DNA of 33,983 nt from positions 1 to 33,983 of IMG/VR virus record IMGVR_UViG_3300036770_005726, one strand, 5' to 3'. The notes beneath the pieces are model-generated. The model was not told where the DNA came from. It worked only from the letters and a program-made list of their open reading frames with translations, and searched no databases. Positions 4,898 to 12,708 of this stretch are shown piece after piece (position 1 is the first letter of the stretch; every line of letters begins with the position of its first letter). The position numbers were made by a program, and so were the translations under genes. Source of the stretch: a virus.

Positions 4898-5776
4898 ATG
4901 AGTAGTTTTGCAAATTTGAAGCGCAATCGCAGTTCATTGGATAAACTCACCAAGGCAATTGAAGCTTCTACCCAGTCCAATTCTGAGGCTGGTTCTAAAG
5001 ACGATACCCGATTCTGGCAACCGCAAGTCGATAAGGCTGGTAATGGCATGGCAATCGTCCGTTTTCTGCCAGCACCTTCTGTTGATGGTGATGAGGCGTT
5101 GCCTTGGGTTCGTGTGTTCTCGCATGGATTTCAAGGTCCTGGCGGTTGGTTCATTGATAACTGTCTGACTACACTCAATGAAAAGTGTCCTGTCTGCGAA
5201 CACAACAACACGCTTTGGAATTCTGGCATCGAAGCAAACAAAGACATTGCTCGTAAACAGAAACGCAAACTGTCTTACGTTGCTAATATTCTTGTCGTTT
5301 CTGATCCTTCAAATCCTGAAAATGAAGGTCAAGTTAAATTGTTCAAGTTCGGTAAGAAAATCTTTGATAAGATTACTGAAGCAATGAATCCAGAATTTGC
5401 TGATGAAACACCTGTCAATCCTTTTGACATGTGGGAAGGCGCAAACTTTAAACTGAAGATTCGTAATGTTGAAGGTTATCGTAATTATGATAAATCAGAG
5501 TTTGCTGATAAGTCAGCTCTCTTTGATGGTGATGATGATAAACTTGAAGAACTCTGGAAATCAGAATTCTCTCTCAAAGAGTTTACTGAGAAAAGAAACT
5601 TCAAGTCGTTTGAACAGTTGAAGTCACGCCTTGATAAAGTTCTTGGTTTTGAAGGTACACCTGCACCTAAGACCAAGGCTGAATCTGCTGTGCTTGAAGA
5701 AGATGTTCCGTCTTTTAGTAACTCAGAAGACGATGAAGATTTAGATTACTTCAAGTCACTCGCTGAACAAAACTAA
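4898..5776 (+). CDS. 32: Single-stranded DNA-binding protein gp32
   Basis: 292 aa (T4: 301). The N-terminus has the basic LAST-type motif LKRNRSS (7-13) for cooperative binding. The core has RFWQP, MAIVRFLPAP and WVRVFSHGFQGPGGWF. A zinc site His76-Cys89-Cys97-Cys100 corresponds to T4 His64-Cys77-Cys87-Cys90, with a slightly shorter third loop. The C-terminus is acidic, EDDEDLDYFKSL, the T4-type tail for binding gp59, gp43 and others. It coats ssDNA in replication, recombination and repair. It follows the gp33-gp59-HAD group and is followed at once by a strong terminator. The 66-nt leader contains three spaced repeats, a candidate control site. Confidence 0.95.
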   Translation: MSSFANLKRNRSSLDKLTKAIEASTQSNSEAGSKDDTRFWQPQVDKAGNGMAIVRFLPAPSVDGDEALPWVRVFSHGFQGPGGWFIDNCLTTLNEKCPVCEHNNTLWNSGIEANKDIARKQKRKLSYVANILVVSDPSNPENEGQVKLFKFGKKIFDKITEAMNPEFADETPVNPFDMWEGANFKLKIRNVEGYRNYDKSEFADKSALFDGDDDKLEELWKSEFSLKEFTEKRNFKSFEQLKSRLDKVLGFEGTPAPKTKAESAVLEEDVPSFSNSEDDEDLDYFKSLAEQN

Positions 5777-5794
5777 ATTCCCATGCAAGTGCTC

Positions 5795-5821
5795 AACACC
5801 CGCTTCGGCGGGTGTTTTTTT
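5795..5821 (+). terminator. Rho-independent terminator after gene 32
   Basis: AACACCCGC-TTCG-GCGGGTGTT is a perfect 9-bp stem (5795-5803 with 5808-5816) with a TTCG loop and a T-run (5815-5821). The T-run overlaps the stop codon of the converging minus-strand gene. On the minus strand the hairpin has an A-run before it and no T-run after it, so it works as an intrinsic terminator only for plus-strand transcripts. Confidence 0.92.
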
Positions 5822-7889
5822 ATGTAACTCTGTTCATCAATGTTTTGCCAGAATCAGTTTTTGATCGTGCAGTCGGTGGTGGCATATTGTTTTGAACCAC
5901 AGTATTTGTAGTTTTTGGTGAATTAATGACAATTGGTGTTGTTGGCTTTTGTTGTCCTCGCTGACTAGCAGCCAAATCATTCGAAGCAGCCGCAACATCA
6001 CCACCAGATAGTGCTGATGATGTTGGTTCTGGTTGACCAATACTTTCTTTTTTTCCTTCTGCAAGATTCATTGGCTTGGCATCTTTACCTGCAACAAGAG
6101 TTGGTGCTCCTGGGTTGACAGGATTATCCGCAGTAGGTAAAGTACCAATTGGTTGAATGTGCCAGTTTTCTTTTGCAACAGGTCGTGTAAGACCAAACTT
6201 CTCTAACCAACCTGTAGGACTCTCTCGGTCACCGGCGAGAACATTGATGCCTGCTGGTCCTTTTGAATTGATATCAATTGCAAGACCTTTGAGGTGAAAA
6301 CTGCCCTTGCCTTTGCCGAGAGGCGGCATTGGTTCTGCGACCATTTTTCTTGTTTTGGCACGATCACCACCGAACTCTTTGAGTTTTGCATTGAATAACT
6401 CAGCCTGTTTTTCATTACTACGAGAGGCTGATGTAATAAGAAGTTTTTTGCCAGTTTGTTCTTTGAAGGCTGTTGCCATTGCTGTCAGTCGTTTCTGAAA
6501 CTCTGGATGCAAACCAGACATATCAACACCAGATTGTGTCGATACCACAGAAGTAAGAGATCCACCAATCTGTTTTTCTGGACCTTCTGCGGCCTTTCCT
6601 GTTGGTGCCGGTGGTTGTTCAGTAATTGGCTTTGGCGCTGGCGCAGGTGTAGGCGCAACAGAAGGCCTTGCGGGTGCTGGCGCAGGAGGTGGTGCTGGCG
6701 TTGGTATCGGTGCTGGTGGTTCTATTTCACCAGTTCGGATATCTTCACCAAATCCAGTTTGAACAGGTCTACCTTCAGAATCAACTAATACGCCCTCTTG
6801 CGGTGCTGGTGTTGGCGCTGGTGTCGGTGCAGGCGGTTTAGGTGGAGACGGTTTTGGTGGTGGCGCTTCGGGTTCAGGTATGTAAGGTTCGTCTTCTATA
6901 CCACTAATCATTGCATCTGCCGCAGCACCTTCTTCATAACCAGGTGTAACAGGTACAGGTTTCTTTTTTTCTTCTTTTTTTTCTTCTGGACTTTTTGCAC
7001 CAGTAAGAGCTTTTAAAGCAAGAACTGGAGGTAAGTATTTAACTATCGGAGTGTCTAGTGCATTTTCAACATAAGGTTTGATAAAATCTTTAAACTTTTG
7101 AAAACCTTCTTTTACCTTATCAATTACACCCATAAACTTATCAAAGACACCCTTAATAAATTCGACTACAGGTTCAAAGAACTCTTTTATCTTTGCAAAT
7201 TTCTCGGCAACCCATTCTCCCACCGAAGTGAAAAATGCTGATATCTTTTCAATGACCTTATTGAATATTTCTTTAACATTTTCAATGATTGGCTGAACGG
7301 TTTCATCAAACCAATTTCTCATGTATTGAACAAACTCATCAAATTTTTCTTTGATAGTTGTCCAAAGATTATTTGCCCACTCTTTGACTTTCGCTACAAA
7401 ATCATCAAAAAAAGTTACAACAAAAAGTGTGACAAGAGCGCCAAGTGCCAGATATTTTTTTAGTTTGTCAAATATCGTTGATGGTTTGTTTTCGTCTTTG
7501 AGTTTTTCTTGTGTAATGATTTGTGTTGGTGCTGCAGCTTCTTCTTTTTCTTCTTTTTTGAAAAACTCTAAATCTTTTGCTCGTTCTTCTTCAGATTCTA
7601 CAGCAAGTTTCTTTTCTCTTTCTGATGCCTTGAGAAATTGAGCATCGGCACCTGTTGCGGCTTTTCCACCCATGACCTTGACCAACTGTTGTGCGTTTTG
7701 ACGAGCAACATTTAAGTCACGAGCAATTCCAGGCAAAGACATGAAATTCTTTGCAATAATTTTTGCATTGATTTGAAACTCTTTGACACTTCGATCTGGT
7801 GTTGGTGAAGATTCTTCTTTGGTTTCACCACCAGAAAAAGGAAGTTTAGATTTGATTGATTCTTTGAGTGAATCTGGTATGAGTGCCAT
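5820..7889 (-). CDS. Large virion protein with M15 (D-Ala-D-Ala carboxypeptidase-like) domain; tape-measure candidate
   Basis: 689 aa. Residues 43-112 form a conserved block (SLPGIARDLNVARQNAQQLV, KAATGADAQFLK) shared with the upstream neighbour. Residues 147-161 are strongly hydrophobic. Residues 160-280 are a long amphipathic helical stretch rich in Trp, Phe and Lys. Residues 340-430 are Pro/Ala linkers. Residues about 459-583 look like a peptidase M15/VanY domain: SASRS (487-491), SFHLKGLAIDIN with presumed zinc ligands His532 and Asp539, and ENWH with His577. A low-complexity Asn/Pro C-terminus follows. M15 enzymes cut peptidoglycan peptides, so this may open the wall during DNA entry. 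It is the last gene of the minus unit; ATG overlaps the previous stop (TAATG). The position after gp26/gp51 suggests a tape measure, an inference. Confidence 0.75.
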   Translation of the reverse strand: MALIPDSLKESIKSKLPFSGGETKEESSPTPDRSVKEFQINAKIIAKNFMSLPGIARDLNVARQNAQQLVKVMGGKAATGADAQFLKASEREKKLAVESEEERAKDLEFFKKEEKEEAAAPTQIITQEKLKDENKPSTIFDKLKKYLALGALVTLFVVTFFDDFVAKVKEWANNLWTTIKEKFDEFVQYMRNWFDETVQPIIENVKEIFNKVIEKISAFFTSVGEWVAEKFAKIKEFFEPVVEFIKGVFDKFMGVIDKVKEGFQKFKDFIKPYVENALDTPIVKYLPPVLALKALTGAKSPEEKKEEKKKPVPVTPGYEEGAAADAMISGIEDEPYIPEPEAPPPKPSPPKPPAPTPAPTPAPQEGVLVDSEGRPVQTGFGEDIRTGEIEPPAPIPTPAPPPAPAPARPSVAPTPAPAPKPITEQPPAPTGKAAEGPEKQIGGSLTSVVSTQSGVDMSGLHPEFQKRLTAMATAFKEQTGKKLLITSASRSNEKQAELFNAKLKEFGGDRAKTRKMVAEPMPPLGKGKGSFHLKGLAIDINSKGPAGINVLAGDRESPTGWLEKFGLTRPVAKENWHIQPIGTLPTADNPVNPGAPTLVAGKDAKPMNLAEGKKESIGQPEPTSSALSGGDVAAASNDLAASQRGQQKPTTPIVINSPKTTNTVVQNNMPPPTARSKTDSGKTLMNRVT

Positions 7890-9955
7890 TAAATTTTAAT
7901 ACCACCTAGAATATTCGCAAGGTCTTCATTAAACACGCTTGCTGTTTGGTTCTTTGGTTGTTGACCCATTGTTCCTGTTGTATTATTGGTAACTGGAGCG
8001 TTGACCATAGACCCAACATCTGCCGCAGATTCCATTCTTTGTGCTTCGGCAACTTCAGATGATGCGGTAGACAATGATGATCCAGACGTAGGAGGCTCTG
8101 CTGTAATAGGTGCTGGCGCAGTATCAGAAGCACTGGCAGAAACGGTCCCACCGCCTCCTCCACCGCCTGAGGGTGTAGCTGAAGGTGCAGATGGGGTTGA
8201 TGGTGATGCTGGTGCAGATACCGAACCACCATCAGAAGATTTTAGGGCATCAATTTCATTTTGAAATCCTTTGTTTGTTGCCTCCATTTCTGCCTTTTCT
8301 GATTTGAGTGTGGCATCATAATCATCCTTGAGTTCTTTTACTCTCTCTGGATCGTTTGCATATCTTTTTGAAAATCCTTCAATATGTCTCTTAGCACTTT
8401 CTTCTCGCCTTGCAAATCTTCTCTTGTTTCTTTCAATGTGATCTTCTAATTGTTTTATCTTTTCTTCTTTTGACAATGCAGGTGCTGGTGAAGGTGATGG
8501 CGGTGGTGGTGCAGGCATTGCCTCAGCCGGTGTTGGTTCTTTTGGTGCTTCAAGTGGTACACCTAGAGCACCAGCAGCACGACCTGTAAGTGCCATGTTG
8601 AGATCATAGTTTCGTTGTGCTTGATCAAGTGGTATACCTTCAGTAGTAAGAGGTACAGGAGATTCTGGTGTTGGTGGTGGCGTAGGATATTTTTGTTCAA
8701 ACTCTTTTGCTTTTTCTAACATCGCACCAAAACCACCGGTCTTACCAGATTCAAGAATACCTTTGAGGTCACCCATTGCACCTTTTGGTACACCTGCTTT
8801 TTCTGCCATTGCTGTTATGTCTTTTTCACCAACTTCTTTTGTTGGATCAAGACCAGCCGTTTTCATCATTTCAGCTTTAGCTGCTTCTGCTTTTTCTTTG
8901 TTTGGTAAAAACTCTTTTGTATCAGGCATTGCTGGTTTCGTTTTATCAATTTTTGCTGGTGTGTCGTCCTTTATTTCAACGGTGCCACCAAATAGTTTGA
9001 TGAAGAAGTTTTTGATGCCTGTAAATATTTCAGATATCTTGTTCATGATTGGATCAAGAAACGATGACACACTATCAAAAACATTCTTGAGTTCGTCTTC
9101 ACCAACAAGACCAAAGGTGATGAAATCTAACATACCACCAAGGCCTGCAACGATGGCATCTTTGAAACTTCCTGTCTCTTGATATTTTTTGAAACCAGCT
9201 GTGATACCAGAGAATAATGTTGCAATGATTGTCAATGGTAGAAATACTTTAGAGAAAACTTTTCCTAAAATCTTCGTGAGTTTTCCACCTGTAAATAATT
9301 TCTTAAAACCGGATATAAAGTTCTTTGCAAAATCAGGTATGAAAGAACCAAGAAAACCACCTTCTTTCTTTTCTTCAGGTTTTTCACCAGAAATTATAGT
9401 GGCCTTTTGGTCACCGCCACGATCCTCCATTGCAGATTCACGAGCATCTTCTGTTTTGAAAAAATCAATGTCTTTTGATCGTTCTTCTTCAGATTCGACT
9501 TCTACCTTCTTTTCTCTCTCACTCTCTTTAAGAAATTGAGCATCAGCACCAGTCGCAGCCTTTGTACCTTTGTCACCCAATATCTTCACCAACTTTTGAA
9601 GATTTTGTCGTAGAACATTCATGTCTCTTGCAATACCAGGTAGAGACATTGAGTTCTTGGCAATGATTTTCATAGTCGTAACATCAATGACTGCGCCACC
9701 ACCAGTTTTTCCAGAATCTATTCTTTCTGGTTGTGTTACTGGTTTTTCTTTTGATGGTTTCTTTTTGACACCAAACTGAGAACGAATGGCAGCAGAGATG
9801 ATATCATCACCACCAAAGAATGACCGAACAAGGTTATCTTTAGAGAATGTTTTACCAATGTCTTTCATTGTGCCAGCCGCAGCACGACCTGCACCACCGA
9901 CAAAACCTTTGCCCGATTCTACTTCTGAAATATATCTGGATGCGAAATCTGCCAT
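7889..9955 (-). CDS. Large virion protein, paralogue of the downstream gene; tape-measure candidate
   Basis: 688 aa. Residues 96-168 (SLPGIARDMNVLRQNLQKLV, AATGADAQFLKESEREKK) align with residues 43-112 of the downstream 689-aa protein, so the two are related by duplication. Gly-rich N-terminal 30 residues, a hydrophobic segment at about 236-252, helical middle, Pro-rich linkers near 430-500, a highly charged coiled coil near 500-580 (EDHIERNKRRFARREES) and a Ser/Gly/Thr-rich C-terminus. No peptidase motif is visible. It lies directly after gp51 and overlaps its stop (TAATG). In lambda-like gene order the tape measure follows the tail chaperones; at about 0.15 nm per residue 688 aa would give a tail near 100 nm. 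No similarity to T4 gp29 was recognised. Confidence 0.75.
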   Translation of the reverse strand: MADFASRYISEVESGKGFVGGAGRAAAGTMKDIGKTFSKDNLVRSFFGGDDIISAAIRSQFGVKKKPSKEKPVTQPERIDSGKTGGGAVIDVTTMKIIAKNSMSLPGIARDMNVLRQNLQKLVKILGDKGTKAATGADAQFLKESEREKKVEVESEEERSKDIDFFKTEDARESAMEDRGGDQKATIISGEKPEEKKEGGFLGSFIPDFAKNFISGFKKLFTGGKLTKILGKVFSKVFLPLTIIATLFSGITAGFKKYQETGSFKDAIVAGLGGMLDFITFGLVGEDELKNVFDSVSSFLDPIMNKISEIFTGIKNFFIKLFGGTVEIKDDTPAKIDKTKPAMPDTKEFLPNKEKAEAAKAEMMKTAGLDPTKEVGEKDITAMAEKAGVPKGAMGDLKGILESGKTGGFGAMLEKAKEFEQKYPTPPPTPESPVPLTTEGIPLDQAQRNYDLNMALTGRAAGALGVPLEAPKEPTPAEAMPAPPPPSPSPAPALSKEEKIKQLEDHIERNKRRFARREESAKRHIEGFSKRYANDPERVKELKDDYDATLKSEKAEMEATNKGFQNEIDALKSSDGGSVSAPASPSTPSAPSATPSGGGGGGGTVSASASDTAPAPITAEPPTSGSSLSTASSEVAEAQRMESAADVGSMVNAPVTNNTTGTMGQQPKNQTASVFNEDLANILGGIKI

Positions 9956-10146
9956 TATCGTTTTCTAGTTTGTTTTTGTAACTCTATTCGTTCTTTTTCT
10001 TCTTGTAAATGTTTCACAAGAAGGTTTACATAGATGCTTCTTTCCCACGGTATCATGTTCTCAAGCTCAGTCAAACTGTATTTGTGATACTGCATTAGCG
10101 CAAAGTTTGTCTGATAGTAATTACCGAGAGTATCATAACGAAAAAT
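9955..10146 (-). CDS. 51: Baseplate hub assembly protein gp51, likely expressed by -1 frameshift from gp26
   Basis: The frame encodes TNFALMQYHKYSLTELENM followed by IPWERSIYVNLL, the typical gp51 pattern of T4-like marine phages, and ends with a charged helix. The stop overlaps the next ATG (TAATG). No ATG, GTG or TTG lies in the frame between the upstream in-frame stop and the conserved region. The first ATG (residue 18 here) would cut into it. As drawn, the gene begins at an ATT overlapping the gp26 stop (63 aa). There is no ribosome binding site at normal distance. The gp26 frame reaches this one by -1 slippage at 10152-10158, giving a 307-aa gp26-gp51 fusion. The frame is secure; how it is started is not. 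Confidence 0.8.
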   Translation of the reverse strand: MFRYDTLGNYYQTNFALMQYHKYSLTELENMIPWERSIYVNLLVKHLQEEKERIELQKQTRKR

Positions 10147-10877
10147 TAGACGAAAAAACTTTGCATACCCTTAATCGTAATGTCTTCTTCATATGAACAT
10201 TTTGGGCATTTGAAGTGAACATCTTTTTTGATTTCGGGCATGGTGTCAAAGAAATCTTTAAACTTCTCCAAATCTTTTTGTTGAAGATTGTCAACGAATT
10301 CTTCCAGTTCTTGTCTTGGTGTATCTTTTGCATAATAAATCTGTTCTTTATCGTACAGATAGTCGATACAATCAACCAAAATACGAATCATTACATCATT
10401 GACATTTAAATCATCGTATTTTTCAAGCATCTCAAAATTAGGATACTTGAGACAAACACCAAGATTTTCGGTCAGTTGAATTTTATTTTTGTGTTCAGGA
10501 TTCTTTGATGGTTGAACTTCTAGAAGGTTTAGATCGAATTCAACCACACCAGTACACTTCTTTTCCTCACCACTTTCATCTTTTGTGGTATTATTGCACT
10601 TGTATCGCAGATTGACAACTTCTTCTACAGACCTCGCACGAAGATTCATGAAAAGATATTCAAGGTCAAATGTTGGTAAACCATCAACATCAATCTCATC
10701 AAGAATACAATTCTTTAAAACTTGACGAATGGTACTAAGTGTTTCTTTTGCATCATTTGATTCAGAAGCCATAAGAAACAGTTTTTGTTCTTTGACCAAA
10801 AAAGGACGAAAACGAACAGGATTTCCTGTCGAGATCAAATTGACAGAATAAATTGGTACATCGATTTTAGGTAACAT
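10146..10877 (-). CDS. 26: Baseplate hub protein gp26 (T4 gp26 family)
   Basis: 243 aa. The opening MLPKIDVPIYSVNLISTG, the RPFLVKEQKLFLMA block and DLEYLFMNLRARSVEEVV are typical of the T4 baseplate hub gp26 family. Cys94 and Cys108 plus Cys224 and Cys227 (CPKC) probably form one zinc site. The minus-strand ATG is preceded by GAGGA. In T4 gp26 and gp51 are needed for hub assembly and are thought to act with the tape measure gp29. The final codons carry a slippery heptamer that could fuse it to gp51. It lies between the gp54-like gene and gp51 within a continuous minus-strand run. Confidence 0.9.
   Translation of the reverse strand: MLPKIDVPIYSVNLISTGNPVRFRPFLVKEQKLFLMASESNDAKETLSTIRQVLKNCILDEIDVDGLPTFDLEYLFMNLRARSVEEVVNLRYKCNNTTKDESGEEKKCTGVVEFDLNLLEVQPSKNPEHKNKIQLTENLGVCLKYPNFEMLEKYDDLNVNDVMIRILVDCIDYLYDKEQIYYAKDTPRQELEEFVDNLQQKDLEKFKDFFDTMPEIKKDVHFKCPKCSYEEDITIKGMQSFFV
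10152..10158 (-). other. Candidate -1 ribosomal frameshift site (T TTT TTC) at the end of gp26
   Basis: In the gp26 frame the end reads AGT-TTT-TTC-GTC-TAA. T-TTT-TTC is a classical X-XXY-YYZ slippery heptamer in the correct phase. Slipping back one base continues into the gp51 frame without meeting a stop. AAGGG lies nine nt upstream (10168-10172), close to the position of the internal Shine-Dalgarno stimulator in E. coli dnaX. I did not find an obvious downstream hairpin by eye. Confidence 0.6.
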
Positions 10878-10898
10878 AATATCCTCGCTTGATTATAA

Positions 10899-11651
10899 TT
10901 AGAAAGCACTTCCTACTGGAAAAAATCTGGTGGCCGCAGAACCAAATAGAGCCGTTGCTGCAGCACCAATATTGTAATTGCCATTGTAGACAACACGATA
11001 CTTTTGAAAAGCAAACTGAATTGATAGACGATGAAAACCATCTTCAGACCAACTTAGTGCTTGTGGTGCTACACCGATTGGAAAAGCATCCATGAGTTCT
11101 ACTGCAAAAATTTGTTTGATAAATTCGTCATACTGAATAATTTTGATGTTCGTGAGGTATCGAGATGATTGTCCTTTTGGAAATCTCAAATTGTTTGTAT
11201 CCGTAGGCATGACCGATTCCATCCAACGTTCAAACAATTTTCTTTCGTAGAATTCATTGGTACACAGAAAAGTTAATGTTGTATCGGCGTATTGTGTTTG
11301 ATAAGGTACTTTAAAGGTTGGTCCATAAATCTTAACATCAGCTGTCGCAAATGTTTTACCTGGTAATTCAGCAGCTTCACATTGCAAAGCTAGATATCTC
11401 GACAATGATGCATTTGATGTTTTTGAGTATTCGTCAGTTTGTTGGCCACCACGGCCAAGAGCTGAGTTGATGGCATCGGTCACCGTTCCAAAAATAGAGT
11501 TTGGAAAGTTTAGAATTTTTTCTAAGATAGAGTTGCCAACAAATTGATTCACATAAGGTGGAATTGGTAGAATGACTTCAAAACGATTTGGTTTTGCAAG
11601 ACCATCTTTTCCACGAATATTCGCAAGAAATAGGTTTGGAGAGAATGACAT
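10899..11651 (-). CDS. 54: Baseplate tail-tube initiator gp54-like protein (gp19/gp54 tube fold)
   Basis: 250 aa (T4 gp54: 320). ATG directly follows the upstream stop. Patterns include LAKPNRFEVILPIP near the N-terminus, ALQCEAAELPGKTF, the FERWMESVM segment, and the C-terminal MDAFPIGVAPQALSW followed by LSIQFAFQKYRVV. These are the landmarks of T4-type tail-tube fold proteins (gp19, gp54, gp48 cap). Its place beside gp26 and near gp48 favours gp54, on which the tube starts to polymerise, over the major tube protein gp19, normally near the sheath gene. A Gly/Gln-rich loop near residue 65-80 is extra. The identity as gp54 rather than another tube-fold protein is moderate. Confidence 0.72.
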   Translation of the reverse strand: MSFSPNLFLANIRGKDGLAKPNRFEVILPIPPYVNQFVGNSILEKILNFPNSIFGTVTDAINSALGRGGQQTDEYSKTSNASLSRYLALQCEAAELPGKTFATADVKIYGPTFKVPYQTQYADTTLTFLCTNEFYERKLFERWMESVMPTDTNNLRFPKGQSSRYLTNIKIIQYDEFIKQIFAVELMDAFPIGVAPQALSWSEDGFHRLSIQFAFQKYRVVYNGNYNIGAAATALFGSAATRFFPVGSAF

Positions 11652-12230
11652 TTAGTATTTTTTCCTTGAATCAAAATGAACTTTACTGGTTGTCGCACCT
11701 ATAAAATTCTCTGCTGGCAATAGTGCAGCAATGTCCCATTCATCAGCAGATATCTCCAAAAATCTCGACATGATATTTGTGTAGAAATACCTCTTGATGC
11801 ATGGTGTTGCTTCGTATATCTTTGATGCGGCTTTCAAATAACCATAGTTCAAACGAAACTTTGTTGTTTCATCATACTTGTCATTGTTTAATGTCTCACT
11901 CAGTTTGTCCAAGAGAGTGATTCGTTGCTTTGGGTGAATGTAGTGCAAGTTCAACCCTAGAAAACCATTTTGGTATTGTTCCATTGGTATAGTTAATGGG
12001 AACCTGTCGTAATATGGCAACGAATCTTTTAACTTTGGATCATAAAAGTAGAAATACATTTTACCGATGACCGACTTATCTTTCAACCGACTATCTTCTC
12101 GCATTAAAGATGAGGATGTCACCGACAAATCTTTAACCTTAGAACGTAACCAGGCTCGTGCCTTGTTGGTTCTAGGTGTCAATCCTTCTTTTGCAAGTGA
12201 TTCTGAGATACGGTCGAGTAAATAAGCCAT
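11652..12230 (-). CDS. Conserved uncharacterised protein of T4-like marine phages (192 aa)
   Basis: ATG at 12230; an in-frame TTG at 12233 is possible but less likely. The protein is basic and soluble, with the blocks TNKARAWLRSKVKDLSV, KMYFYFYDPKLKDSLPYYD, NGFLGLNLHYIHPKQRITLL and ISADEWDIAALLPAENF, ending SKVHFDSRKKY. This pattern is very regular in marine T4-like phages, usually next to gene 4. I cannot assign a function; a neck, DNA-end or connector role would fit the neighbourhood but is not shown. It ends directly at the next ATG, so it is co-translated with the gp54-like gene. Confidence 0.82.
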   Translation of the reverse strand: MAYLLDRISESLAKEGLTPRTNKARAWLRSKVKDLSVTSSSLMREDSRLKDKSVIGKMYFYFYDPKLKDSLPYYDRFPLTIPMEQYQNGFLGLNLHYIHPKQRITLLDKLSETLNNDKYDETTKFRLNYGYLKAASKIYEATPCIKRYFYTNIMSRFLEISADEWDIAALLPAENFIGATTSKVHFDSRKKY

Positions 12231-12242
12231 CAACTATTTATC

Positions 12243-12674
12243 TCAAATACCGAGTTCTCTTTCTGTAAGTATCTTGAATTGCCAACCATGTTCTTTACAA
12301 AATAGATCAGCAGCACGCCATTTTTCTTGGTTGATCGCATAAGTAATGGCTTCATTAATATATTTCTGTGTTTTTTTTCTTTTTTTAGGCATCTGTGTCT
12401 GTGCCTCTGGTTTGACCTCAAGCATGTAAGTGATCTCTTTATTGCCTTTTATTTTTGCCCGAACAATGAAATCTGGAAAGTATCGATGCACTTTTTGATC
12501 AACTGGTGACACATAGGGCACATGTAATTCTTCTGAGGCCCACCAAATCACGTTAGGATTGTCATCCAAATACTTCATCACACGAACCTCCCAAGAGGAC
12601 CGGTAAACGATCCTAGATGGGTCTCCGTTGTATTTTTGTGGGTTTCTAGGTTTGAATAGTCCTGAATAAGGCAT
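12243..12674 (-). CDS. 4: Head completion protein gp4
   Basis: 143 aa (T4 gp4: about 150). It has the family pattern YNGDPSRIVYRSSWEVRVM, then a WWASEELHVPY block and VHRYFPDFIV, then YMLEVKP. The E-(17)-D-(n)-E-x-K-like layout (YFPDF then LEVK) recalls a PD-(D/E)xK/TnsA-type nuclease fold. In T4 gp4 (also called gp50) acts after DNA packaging so that heads can join tails. It is the first gene of the minus-strand run; its ATG overlaps the late-promoter-like element that serves gp48 on the other strand. I could not identify its own promoter. Confidence 0.88.
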   Translation of the reverse strand: MPYSGLFKPRNPQKYNGDPSRIVYRSSWEVRVMKYLDDNPNVIWWASEELHVPYVSPVDQKVHRYFPDFIVRAKIKGNKEITYMLEVKPEAQTQMPKKRKKTQKYINEAITYAINQEKWRAADLFCKEHGWQFKILTERELGI

Positions 12675-12679
12675 AAATA
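12673..12679 (+). promoter_or_regulatory. Late-promoter-like ATAAATA upstream of gene 48
   Basis: CATAAATA matches seven of eight bases of the T4 late octamer. The predicted start near 12685 leaves a 24-nt leader containing AGGAAAA (12699-12705) before the ATG at 12709, a sensible layout. It lies in the 34-bp divergent gap and overlaps the gp4 start codon on the other strand. Confidence 0.55.
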
Positions 12680-12708
12680 CTACTTAGTCAATCTTTTTAG
12701 GAAAACTA

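Noticed and set aside
6456-7016. Trp/Arg/Cys-rich plus-strand frames opposite the minus-strand structural gene
   Set aside because: Their composition is the complement of Pro/Ala/Lys-rich coding sequence; no ribosome binding sites or family patterns.
10878-10898. Promoter with TATAAT on the minus strand before gp26
   Set aside because: A TATAAT is present, but neither a -35 hexamer nor a MotA box lies at an acceptable distance.
12235-12242. GATAAATA on the minus strand as a late promoter for the 192-aa gene
   Set aside because: It ends four bases before the ATG and lies in a coupled operon; more likely chance in AT-rich sequence, and it does not provide a leader.
12360-12390. Long T-runs as a terminator
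   Set aside because: They lie inside gp4 and encode its Lys-rich stretch on the minus strand; no stem precedes them.
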